Assembly: GCA_003222935.1 (NCBI GenBank)
Contig: QHXL01000021.1
Coordinates: forward strand, 12,985-19,148
Source of the DNA: Acidobacteriota bacterium
Lineage (GTDB): Bacteria; Acidobacteriota; Blastocatellia; Pyrinomonadales; Pyrinomonadaceae
Reading direction: 5' to 3'
DNA: 6,164 nucleotides
Shown here: positions 1 through 5,580 of the stretch, piece by piece
Layout: each line of letters begins with the position of its first letter
Numbering within the stretch: the stretch's first letter is position 1
Translations under genes and position numbers: made by a program
Notes under the pieces: generated by a model
Database searches by the model: none
Told to the model about the DNA's origin: nothing
Seen by the model: only the letters and a program-made list of their open reading frames with translations

Positions 1-506
1 AACAAACGACCCGATTGATAGTAAGGTCGAGTTTGAACCTGTGAGACCTGGGCCAGAGCAATCGCGACTGCAGTCGGACGTTTTGCAATAGTGAGATCAA
101 CCTTGTGTTCCTTATCGGTCAGTAAAGATCCAAGCTGACTCCACTCCTGTTCGAAAGCTTCGATTCCCTTCTTTTCCACCTCAGCTTTCGACGAAGCGTA
201 CGCAAGGGAGTCGAGTTCAAGCTTGCAAGTGCGAATTGTGTAGAGACTCAGATAGAAGTTGTCCGACTTTAGGTAAGCACGCGTGTCGGCCACTTCCTTC
301 GTGCATTGCTGAGTTAGATCGCTGGAAAGTTTCATGGCGGAAAGTTGCTTCTCAACTTCGTCGGCAACACTTGAGATTAGCTTCTTCGCATCCTGCGAAT
401 AACAGGTTGCTGCAAATATGAGAATTAGCAGAAAGGACCAAGCATGGGAGGGCCTGGTAGGAAAGAGTGGGGGTCTTAATTGATGTTTGGAATACCTGCT
501 GTTCAT
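1..506 (-). CDS. Exported protein of unknown function, 3' end outside window
   Basis: This frame is open from an ATG at 506-504 to the window edge, giving 168 codons. An in-frame TAG lies upstream, so the start cannot be much earlier. The N terminus has a long basic, proline-rich lead (about residues 1-23) and then a hydrophobic core (WSFLLILIFAA, 23-33), followed by CYSQD; this looks like a signal peptide cleaved near residues 37-38. C35 is not in a good lipobox because Thr precedes it. The mature part is charged and mostly helical, with Cys at 68 and 94 and a conserved-looking tail (RPTAVAIALAQVSQVQTRPYY, split here as RPTAVAIALAQ at 143-153 and VSQVQTRPYY at 154-163). I do not recognise the family. 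No Shine-Dalgarno site is visible before the ATG, so the exact start is less certain than the frame. A large palindrome lies upstream at 565-673. It is co-directional with the next small exported gene but shows no obvious similarity to it. Confidence 0.75.
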   Translation of the reverse strand, partial: MNSRYSKHQLRPPLFPTRPSHAWSFLLILIFAATCYSQDAKKLISSVADEVEKQLSAMKLSSDLTQQCTKEVADTRAYLKSDNFYLSLYTIRTCKLELDSLAYASSKAEVEKKGIEAFEQEWSQLGSLLTDKEHKVDLTIAKRPTAVAIALAQVSQVQTRPYYQSGRL

Positions 507-564
507 ATCGTAGTCGTCGTTGGTTCTACAAATGCTTGACGTCCTGCGCCCTAAATTACTCTAC

Positions 565-673
565 TTCTTCTTTTCTCTGTGCTGCTCTGTGTCTCTGTGA
601 CTCTGTGGTTGGACAAGTTCCGATATTCACCACGGAGTCACAGAGACACAGAGCAGCACAGAGAAAAGAAGGA
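565..673. repeat. Large palindrome 1: 45-base inverted repeat with 19-base loop
   Basis: Arms 565-609 and 629-673 pair at 43 of 45 positions; the two exceptions (566/672 and 604/634) would be G-U pairs in RNA. The loop is 610-628. The arms are built from short CTCTGTG/CACAGAG units. From memory, CTCTGTGTCTCTGTG-type palindromes recur between genes in many unrelated environmental bacteria, where they are often mistranslated as small proteins with LCVSVS- and TTEAQRHRE-like stretches. The element begins 12 bases past the stop of the 193-residue protein gene (minus strand) and ends about 58 bases before the ATG of the next gene. No U-run follows it on either strand, so it is not a standard terminator, though its RNA form would be a very stable hairpin. 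No target-site duplication is obvious. Confidence 0.9.
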
Positions 674-685
674 CTCCCCCCGGCG

Positions 686-1267
686 CTAGCGAGCTTGTTT
701 CTGTAGGTGCGATACGGCTTTTTTCAACGACTCACTATGATTGATTAGCAATTCCAGATCGCTACTCGCCTGCTTCGCCAATTCCACGTCAATAACATTC
801 GTCGTCTTAAAAATTGGATTGCTCACAAAACTCATCACAACTTTATCGACCGCCAACAACGACTGCCTCAGTTCTTCGGGAGTTGAAATTGCCGAAAGAC
901 TCTTCGGGGACCTCTCAACTTTTGGCAACACCAAATTTTTTCTTAATCGTGTTGCCTTGCTACCCAGCTCGGAGATCTTGTTCGAGATCGACTTGTAGTC
1001 AAGTGTGCCCGCCAAAGTCACCTGGCTCATCACCTCGTTGTTGAGAACCTGGAGCGCTTTAAAGTCTTCGTTAATCTGTTTCAGAGTAGCCTGGCGTGCC
1101 GACTTATCCTCGGCAGTTATGATTGGTTTACGCAATAGAAGGTTGTCGAGTTCCTGTCGATTGGCATCAACAACTACATCACGCGGATTTGTACGCGTGG
1201 GAGTTTGAGCGTTCACACATACGCACGACAATAGTAGAAACGAAGAACTGAAGATTTTCCAATACAT
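686..1267 (-). CDS. Small exported helical protein of unknown function (193 aa)
   Basis: The start is set at the ATG at 1267, not at 1417 where the open frame begins. AGGAGG lies 7 bases upstream of 1267, and the protein then begins with a clear signal peptide (MYWKIFSSSFLLLSCVCVNAQ). Translation from 1417 would run through a palindrome and place that signal 50 residues inside the protein. Likely cleavage is after V18-N19-A20; LLLS before C15 is a weak lipobox alternative, so a lipoprotein is possible. The mature protein is about 170 residues, basic, rich in Leu, Lys, Ser and Asn, and apparently all helical, with no Cys and no catalytic motif that I can see. The segment INEDFKALQVLNNEVMSQV and the LDYKSISNKISELGSKATRLRKNL region resemble small secreted proteins I associate with Acidobacteria, but I can give no function. 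A terminator-like hairpin separates it from the receptor gene upstream, and a hairpin sits in its leader. Confidence 0.82.
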   Translation of the reverse strand: MYWKIFSSSFLLLSCVCVNAQTPTRTNPRDVVVDANRQELDNLLLRKPIITAEDKSARQATLKQINEDFKALQVLNNEVMSQVTLAGTLDYKSISNKISELGSKATRLRKNLVLPKVERSPKSLSAISTPEELRQSLLAVDKVVMSFVSNPIFKTTNVIDVELAKQASSDLELLINHSESLKKAVSHLQKQAR

Positions 1268-1274
1268 CGCACAT

Positions 1275-1280
1275 CCTCCT
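1275..1280 (-). promoter_or_regulatory. Shine-Dalgarno site fixing the start at 1267
   Basis: Read on the minus strand this is AGGAGG, a full match to the anti-Shine-Dalgarno core, with 7 bases between it and the ATG at 1267. It decides the start of the 193-residue protein against the longer open frame. It lies 3 bases after the closing arm of the leader hairpin. Confidence 0.85.
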
Positions 1281-1283
1281 ATA

Positions 1284-1375
1284 GATGTCCGATATGCGCC
1301 CGTCTTGTCGTGACTTGGTTTAGTGCTATTCCCGCTGTAATCAGAGTCACGACAAGCTAAAGCATATCGGACATC
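1284..1375. repeat. Palindrome 2: two nested stems in the leader of the 193-aa gene
   Basis: The outer arms 1284-1297 and 1362-1375 pair perfectly over 14 bases. The inner arms 1304-1315 and 1345-1356 pair perfectly over 12 bases. They are separated by asymmetric internal loops of 6 and 5 bases, with a 29-base apical loop (1316-1344). On the minus strand the structure ends 3 bases before the AGGAGG of the downstream gene, so if transcription begins upstream it is a 5'-leader hairpin that leaves the ribosome site just outside the stem. It may instead be a dispersed palindromic repeat that happens to sit here; its nested two-stem plan resembles the element at 5247-5426, but the sequences differ. 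I do not recognise a known riboswitch. Confidence 0.85.
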
Positions 1376-1385
1376 AAGAGAGTAA

Positions 1386-1413
1386 GAGGTGGCGAAACTG
1401 GGTTCGCCACCTC
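1386..1413 (-). terminator. Probable terminator hairpin after the receptor gene
   Basis: The arms 1386-1396 and 1403-1413 pair perfectly over 11 bases (GAGGTGGCGAA and its complement) around a 6-base loop. On the minus strand the hairpin starts 34 bases after the receptor stop codon and is followed by TTACTCTCTT, a pyrimidine-rich but imperfect U-tract. Position and shape fit intrinsic termination of the receptor mRNA; the weak U-tract lowers confidence. Confidence 0.6.
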
Positions 1414-1447
1414 GCAAGTCTTCTCGATCTAAATCTCGAAAATAGGA

Positions 1448-4400
1448 TTAGAAGTCGAACCGCAGCGCCAACTGCATAACGCGTGGATTACTGAAAAACA
1501 CTCTGTCAGGGCGGTTGAATGACTGCACCCCAGGGTTGTTTACACTCAACGTTGCCGCGGTGATCGTATTGACCTGGCCAAAAGCGACCGTGGCCACCGG
1601 TTGAACGTCATTTGGTGATCCCGGGATGTACTGCGGATGATTGAGCAGATTGAAGAAGTCAGCACGGATTTGAATCCTGCGCGACTCTCCCATGCGGAAG
1701 TTTTTGAATAACGAGAAATCAAGGTTATTGATCCCCAGCAATGCCATTGTGTTTCGGGATGAGTTTGAAATTGCTCCCAGACCCGTGCGGATATATTCCG
1801 CATTTGGATTGTCAGCCAGATAACCAACAATTGGCCCCGCGTTTGGCGTACCGCAAGCTGCGACCCGACAGAGCGCAGTTACGGTGCTGCCCGTCCCTTT
1901 CACGCCACTCGGATTCCGGATCGCTCGGTCTGGTGCGGCATCGCCATTTAAATTAGAGTCGATACCTGAAAGTACTGTCGCCTTTTCAGCCGACTCAGCA
2001 GTGAAGGTTCCGGCCAAACTCCAGCCACCAACCATTCCGCGTACGAATTTGTTGTCATGGTTCTTCCAGAAAGGAAGTTCGTAAATAAACGAGGTGACAA
2101 AGCGATGACGACGATCCAACGCCGAGTCGGCGCGCTCCGCTCGTAAATTTTGGAAGTCCTCCACTCGACGCGGACTAAGTACGGTTGAGTTAACCTCCGC
2201 GGTCGTGTCGTCGATCAAATGACTGTAGGTATAGGCTGCTGTCAGCTGCATCCCATCGGAGAACCGTCGCACTAATTGTGCGGATGCTCCGTGGTAAGTT
2301 GAGTTCCCGTTGGAAAGGAAGGCGACGATACTGCCGGGATTTGTGAAACCGGCAGCCTCATAGCGAGGTTCGAAATTCGAACGAGCCTGGATCTGATTAA
2401 GGTCCAGCGTCAGGGCATTGAGTTGAGCCTGGGTGGGGGCCGTCAAGAACGTAGGCAAACCTGACAAGCCGTTTCCAACCTTTGCTTGACGATTGATTCG
2501 GTTCTGAGTCAGCAGATGAATTCCGCGTGTGCCGATGTAGCGGACCTCAACGGAATAGTCTTTCCCAAGCTGCCGCTGAATACTACCGGTCCAGGTCAGC
2601 GAGTAAGGCACTTCCTGATCGTCAATGAACGCACCGGTGGCCGCGCGTGCCGCGACGGGGTCATTACCGGTTGGAACCAGGACGTTCCGAATGCCACCGT
2701 TCGCCAGATAGTTCGGAGCGTAAGGTGGTCCAGTTTGGTCGATTGTCTGTTGGGCTTGTGGCGGCAGCGAAAGAATGTACAGGTTGTCGAAGATGTAGTC
2801 GTACGCCATGGAGAAACCTGCGCGTATCGACGTCCTCCCATCTTTGCCGAACACACGACCCAGTAAGCCGTCGTTAAAGTTTGGTGAATAAGCGAAGCCG
2901 ACTTTTGGCCCAAAGTTCTTCGTCTGGGCCGTCGGCGCGTGAAAGTCGATCAAACCAGGCACTGACGCAATCGCGTTCAATGCTTGCAGTTTCGTTCCCT
3001 CGGGTGGTTGCTGGTACGAGTAGCTCAGACCGAGGTTGAGGGTGAAGTTGGGACGAACGCGCCAGTCATCCTGCGCAAATGCATACAGGACCTTTTGATC
3101 ACCGTAGTAGACAACATCTCCAACGCTTCGGTTGGCGATTACGTCAGGAGTCAGATCGTAGAAATAGAACTGCGCTTCGGAGTAGTCGTAATCACCACGC
3201 GCCCGCTGGGTGAATGTTTGCGGCGCAATTAGCTTGCGAAAATCGCCGCCGAATTTCAGGGAGTGATTACCGGTCAGATACGATACGTTGTTGACGACCT
3301 GGTAGTTATTTTCTATGCCGGTCTGAGGATAGTTCGCGGGTGGTCCAACAACCACGCCGAGATCTTCATAGGTGAGGTTTGGAAACGTGGTATCCAAACC
3401 TGGAAAGCGAAACTTCGTCGTCACCAACTCCGACTTGTCTGAACGGCGATAAGCAAGACGTGTTTCATTCGTTAGATTCTGAGTGAACGTGTGCAACAGC
3501 GTATAGGAGAACAAGCGCTGCTTGACTGGTACCGGCTCGTTGAAGATCGGCAATCCGGCGAGACCAACTCCATAGTTGTCAGTCTGATTCCAGCGAGAGT
3601 GGTGCTGAGTTTTTGCACTCTGCGTATAGTCGATGTTAAGCACAAAGTTGTTCTGCTTGTTGAATTGCGGCTGGGGCGGAAGCTCGATCGTTCCGACGGG
3701 AAGTTGCAACGTATTTGCCGCCGAACAGACACCATTCGCATCTGGTCGGACGCGACAGAAGTTAATGGTCCCCGCATTGTTTGCCGCGGCGAGGGGAACA
3801 AACTGTCGATAGATATTGAGATTCGTTGCCGAAACTCCGGCAGTGCCGGCCACGGTTGCGAGTGCCGGCGCAGTTAACGCAGTAAGACCGGCGGGTGCGG
3901 CGCCAAAACCAACATGCAGGCGCTCATACGAAGTGAAGAAGAACAGCTTGTTCTTTCCGCTCCAGACGTCAGGCATGCCTTCGCCAAACTTTGGCAAATA
4001 GATTGGCCCACCAATATTCGCGCCCCCGCGGAAGAGATCGAAACGTGGCAGAAATTGGGTGCCCGGAACATCCCGTTCACGAACAAACCCTTCTTCTTTC
4101 TGACGAGTGTCGAGCGCATTGAGGTAACGATTTCTAACAAAGCTGAAGACGGATCCGTGATAATCGTTCGTTCCTGACTTCGTAACAGTCAAAAACTGTC
4201 CGCCGTTAGAACGAGCGAATTCAGCCGAGAACTGGTTCTGCAACAAAGAAAACTCAGCGACCACTTCCGGTGAAACATATACCTGTGGACCAGTCACTGA
4301 CTTATCATTGTTATCAACTCCGTCAACCATGAAGTTGTTGTTGCGCGGGCGTTGTCCACCGACCGAACCACCTGAGCCGACACCGACGCCACCTGAGCTC

Positions 4401-4924
4401 GATACGTTTGGAGCAATCAACGCTAGATTGTTCACGCCACCACCAAAAGCTCCGCCAAAGCTTGTTTGAGCCAGCTCAACAACCTGCCTCTCGCTAAAAC
4501 TTTTTGACAGATTGGCCGTGGTCGTATCGACAAGTTCTGCACCGCCCGAGGTCACCGTGACGGTTTCACCAATACCTCCGACGGTAAGTTGTGCCGACAG
4601 ATCGTTGATCTTATTCAGCTGAACCTTGACGTCTGAAAGGGTAAGAGTTTTGAAGTTCGAGGCTTCAATGGCTACTTCGTAATCATCGCCCAGCGGTAGA
4701 TTGCTGAATTCGAACTGACCGGAACCAGTGGTCTGCGTAGTTGTAGATTGTTTAGTGGACTTTTTTGTAATGGTCACTTTGGCATCAGTGACGGCTCCGC
4801 CATTTTGGTCCGTAATGACGCCACGAATAGCACCGGTCGTCACCTGGCCGTGAGCAGTCAAGATACAGGTCAGCGCAAAAATGGCGGCGCTTAGTATCTG
4901 TGTAAGTTTGCGGAAACTATACAT
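1448..4924 (-). CDS. TonB-dependent receptor, Oar-like, with carboxypeptidase-regulatory-like N-terminal domain
   Basis: This is an outer-membrane receptor/porin of 1158 residues, within the usual range for the acidobacterial Oar-like group. Family members are TonB-ExbBD-energised importers or surface proteins; the ligand cannot be read from sequence. Domains in order: signal peptide 1-27 (ILTAHGQ end); a carboxypeptidase-regulatory-like beta-sandwich at about 29-115 (TGAIRGVITDQNGG, then SGQFEFSNLPLGDDYEV); an ETVTVTSG stretch at 120-127 resembling a TonB box; a plug at about 128-270 with a Gly-rich loop (157-190), RNNNFMVDGVDNND and FSAEFARSNGGQF; then a beta-barrel to the end, with FFNLLNHPQY at 1090-1099 and the terminal LRFDF whose last Phe fits the BAM-recognition rule. 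Cys pairs at 390/400 and 1019/1024 may form loop disulfides. The frame is open back to 4999, but the ATG at 4924 has GGGAG 7 bases upstream and begins directly with the signal peptide; the ATGs at 4948 and 4999 lack a ribosome site. The gene is intact. It diverges from the VPS10 gene and is followed by a hairpin terminator. Confidence 0.95.
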   Translation of the reverse strand: MYSFRKLTQILSAAIFALTCILTAHGQVTTGAIRGVITDQNGGAVTDAKVTITKKSTKQSTTTQTTGSGQFEFSNLPLGDDYEVAIEASNFKTLTLSDVKVQLNKINDLSAQLTVGGIGETVTVTSGGAELVDTTTANLSKSFSERQVVELAQTSFGGAFGGGVNNLALIAPNVSSSGGVGVGSGGSVGGQRPRNNNFMVDGVDNNDKSVTGPQVYVSPEVVAEFSLLQNQFSAEFARSNGGQFLTVTKSGTNDYHGSVFSFVRNRYLNALDTRQKEEGFVRERDVPGTQFLPRFDLFRGGANIGGPIYLPKFGEGMPDVWSGKNKLFFFTSYERLHVGFGAAPAGLTALTAPALATVAGTAGVSATNLNIYRQFVPLAAANNAGTINFCRVRPDANGVCSAANTLQLPVGTIELPPQPQFNKQNNFVLNIDYTQSAKTQHHSRWNQTDNYGVGLAGLPIFNEPVPVKQRLFSYTLLHTFTQNLTNETRLAYRRSDKSELVTTKFRFPGLDTTFPNLTYEDLGVVVGPPANYPQTGIENNYQVVNNVSYLTGNHSLKFGGDFRKLIAPQTFTQRARGDYDYSEAQFYFYDLTPDVIANRSVGDVVYYGDQKVLYAFAQDDWRVRPNFTLNLGLSYSYQQPPEGTKLQALNAIASVPGLIDFHAPTAQTKNFGPKVGFAYSPNFNDGLLGRVFGKDGRTSIRAGFSMAYDYIFDNLYILSLPPQAQQTIDQTGPPYAPNYLANGGIRNVLVPTGNDPVAARAATGAFIDDQEVPYSLTWTGSIQRQLGKDYSVEVRYIGTRGIHLLTQNRINRQAKVGNGLSGLPTFLTAPTQAQLNALTLDLNQIQARSNFEPRYEAAGFTNPGSIVAFLSNGNSTYHGASAQLVRRFSDGMQLTAAYTYSHLIDDTTAEVNSTVLSPRRVEDFQNLRAERADSALDRRHRFVTSFIYELPFWKNHDNKFVRGMVGGWSLAGTFTAESAEKATVLSGIDSNLNGDAAPDRAIRNPSGVKGTGSTVTALCRVAACGTPNAGPIVGYLADNPNAEYIRTGLGAISNSSRNTMALLGINNLDFSLFKNFRMGESRRIQIRADFFNLLNHPQYIPGSPNDVQPVATVAFGQVNTITAATLSVNNPGVQSFNRPDRVFFSNPRVMQLALRFDF

Positions 4925-4931
4925 AAGAAAT

Positions 4932-4936
4932 CTCCC
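4932..4936 (-). promoter_or_regulatory. Shine-Dalgarno site fixing the receptor start at 4924
   Basis: Read on the minus strand this is GGGAG (extended to GGGAGA), with 7 bases between it and the ATG at 4924. The two upstream in-frame ATGs at 4948 and 4999 have no comparable purine-rich site, so this one settles the start and removes 25 residues from the longest reading. Confidence 0.7.
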
Positions 4937-5120
4937 ATCGTTGTTCATAAGAAAATTGGGCGGGGAGCCCTTACCCGAGTGCTGACGTTGATGTTCCATT
5001 TAGAGAACACTCAGCATGACAGCAACTCTTTCCGCTAATGGAATAAGCAACGGTTGTGCCCGCTAGTTAAGAATTAGGTGGTATTAGTTGGTCCGATAGA
5101 TCGAGGAGGTCTAATCGTTA

Positions 5121-5186
5121 ATGAGATTGCCTGATTTGGATTTCGATGTTGGTTTAATTGGATGGCGCACGTTGAGACTGTCTTAG
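5121..5186 (+). CDS. Possible 21-codon small ORF (doubtful)
   Basis: ATG at 5121 begins a 21-residue frame (MRLPDLDFDVGLIGWRTLRLS) ending in TAG at 5184-5186. A strong GAGGAGG at 5103-5109 precedes it, but the 11-base gap is longer than ideal. It lies about 395 bases upstream of the VPS10 gene on the same strand, with a large palindrome in between. It has no run of a single amino acid of the kind seen in attenuator peptides. It could be a real small protein, a leader peptide or chance; I lean to chance. Confidence 0.2.
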   Translation: MRLPDLDFDVGLIGWRTLRLS

Positions 5187-5190
5187 TGCG

Positions 5191-5208
5191 TGTTCCAGTT
5201 TTGGAACA
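5191..5208. promoter_or_regulatory. Operator-like palindrome TGTTCCA-N4-TGGAACA
   Basis: A perfect 7-base inverted repeat around GTTT gives an 18-base site with two-fold symmetry, the size expected for a dimeric DNA-binding regulator. It lies in the shared upstream region, 267 bases from the receptor start and 373 bases from the VPS10 start. The GTTC/GAAC half-sites recall LexA-type and other helix-turn-helix operators, but the spacing does not match one I can name, and no regulator gene is in view. Confidence 0.35.
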
Positions 5209-5246
5209 ACCAGGGTAGTGCTGTGTGGATTTCGGTTTCGAAGCAG

Positions 5247-5426
5247 GTCTTCACTCCGGTAGGAGTGCAATGTTTATAGCACTGACTACCATAAGCCTCG
5301 GCGCGGTTCGGCGGGCCGGGACGAAATTGAGTGGTCAAGTGCCTGTTGCGTCCCGACCCGCCGAACCGCGCCTCGGAGAAATCGATGACATTACTATAAA
5401 CATGTCACTCCTACCGGAGTGAAGAC
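5247..5426. repeat. Palindrome 3: 180-base composite inverted repeat with nested stems
   Basis: The outer arms 5247-5279 and 5394-5426 pair at 31 of 33 positions (mismatches at 5268/5405 and 5269/5404). The inner arms 5300-5323 and 5349-5372 pair at 23 of 24 (mismatch at 5316/5356), around a 25-base loop. Each outer arm also folds on itself: CACTCC and GGAGTG around a 4-base loop, at 5252-5267 and again at 5406-5421, followed or preceded by an ATGTTTATAG-type flank. A short hairpin plus conserved flank, present as two inverted copies, is the plan of REP/BIME elements. From memory, GGTAGGAGTG-AATGTTTATAG-like repeats are common between genes in Blastocatellia genomes; I cannot check copy number here. 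It lies between the two divergent genes and holds no gene. Confidence 0.9.
5281..5292 (+). repeat. 12-base direct repeat, copy 1 (ACTGACTACCAT)
   Basis: Perfect copy of the sequence at 5425-5436, 144 bases apart start to start. This copy sits directly after the left outer arm of palindrome 3, in the internal loop. It may be one side of a target-site duplication left by insertion of the intervening segment. Confidence 0.8.
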
Positions 5427-5436
5427 TGACTACCAT
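5425..5436 (+). repeat. 12-base direct repeat, copy 2 (ACTGACTACCAT)
   Basis: Perfect copy of the sequence at 5281-5292. This copy overlaps the last two bases of the right outer arm of palindrome 3 and extends into the flank. The pair encloses 132 bases (5293-5424) that contain the inner stem and nearly all of the right outer arm. Confidence 0.8.
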
Positions 5437-5568
5437 TTACGATTCACTTGCTTCGTTCCCACCGAATGACATGTTCGGTTATGCTGTCGTCAGCAGCAGT
5501 CTCAAGTTTCTATTCCAGTCAATACTTCTCGAACGCTTAAGAACGTTCTAAGCAAAATTCTGATTAGT

Positions 5569-5572
5569 GAGG
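5569..5572 (+). promoter_or_regulatory. Ribosome-binding site of the VPS10/BNR gene
   Basis: GAGG, within GTGAGGA, lies 8 bases before the ATG at 5581. It supports that start, which is also where the signal peptide begins. Confidence 0.65.
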
Positions 5573-5580
5573 ACCACTTC

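Larger units (their letters stand above)
4925..5580. other. Divergent intergenic region between receptor and VPS10 gene
   Basis: This 656-base gap separates two divergent envelope genes and should hold both promoters. Working from the receptor side it contains the receptor ribosome site (4932-4936), a possible 21-codon ORF (5121-5186), an operator-like palindrome (5191-5208), a large composite inverted repeat (5247-5426), a weak inverted repeat at 5461-5479 (ACCGAA and TTCGGT around 7 bases), another at 5531-5548 (GAACG and CGTTC), and the VPS10 ribosome site. I could not find a convincing -35/-10 pair on either strand, which is unsurprising because promoter consensus is poorly defined in this group. 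The plus-strand open frame at 5225-5422 only translates the inverted repeat. Confidence 0.6.

Noticed and set aside
565..673. Palindrome 1 as an intrinsic terminator
   Set aside because: The stem is far longer than a usual terminator and no U-rich run follows it on either strand. It may still affect the 3' end, but the terminator label is not supported.
467..706. Plus-strand 79-residue open frame between the two small genes
   Set aside because: Most of it translates the two arms of palindrome 1, giving Cys/Leu-rich and TTESQRHR-like stretches typical of mistranslated repeats. It has no ribosome site and overlaps the ends of both real genes.
2486..2866. Plus-strand 126-residue open frame inside the receptor gene
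   Set aside because: It is antisense to the receptor barrel, has low-complexity basic content, no ribosome site and no recognisable domain. The receptor frame is intact and much longer.
3491..3877. Plus-strand 128-residue open frame inside the receptor gene
   Set aside because: Antisense shadow of the receptor; no signal, domain or ribosome site supports it.
5163..5180. Sigma-54-like promoter beginning TGGCGCAC
   Set aside because: The GG element is present but there is no GC at the required spacing for the -12 element, so it does not fit the consensus.
5225..5422. Plus-strand 65-residue open frame upstream of the VPS10 gene
   Set aside because: It lies almost wholly inside palindrome 3 and ends in it; the frame is open because the GC-rich arms lack stops. 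No ribosome site precedes it.
5247..5426. Palindrome 3 as a CRISPR array or insertion sequence
   Set aside because: There are no regularly spaced repeats with unique spacers and no transposase frame; the structure is inverted, not tandem.
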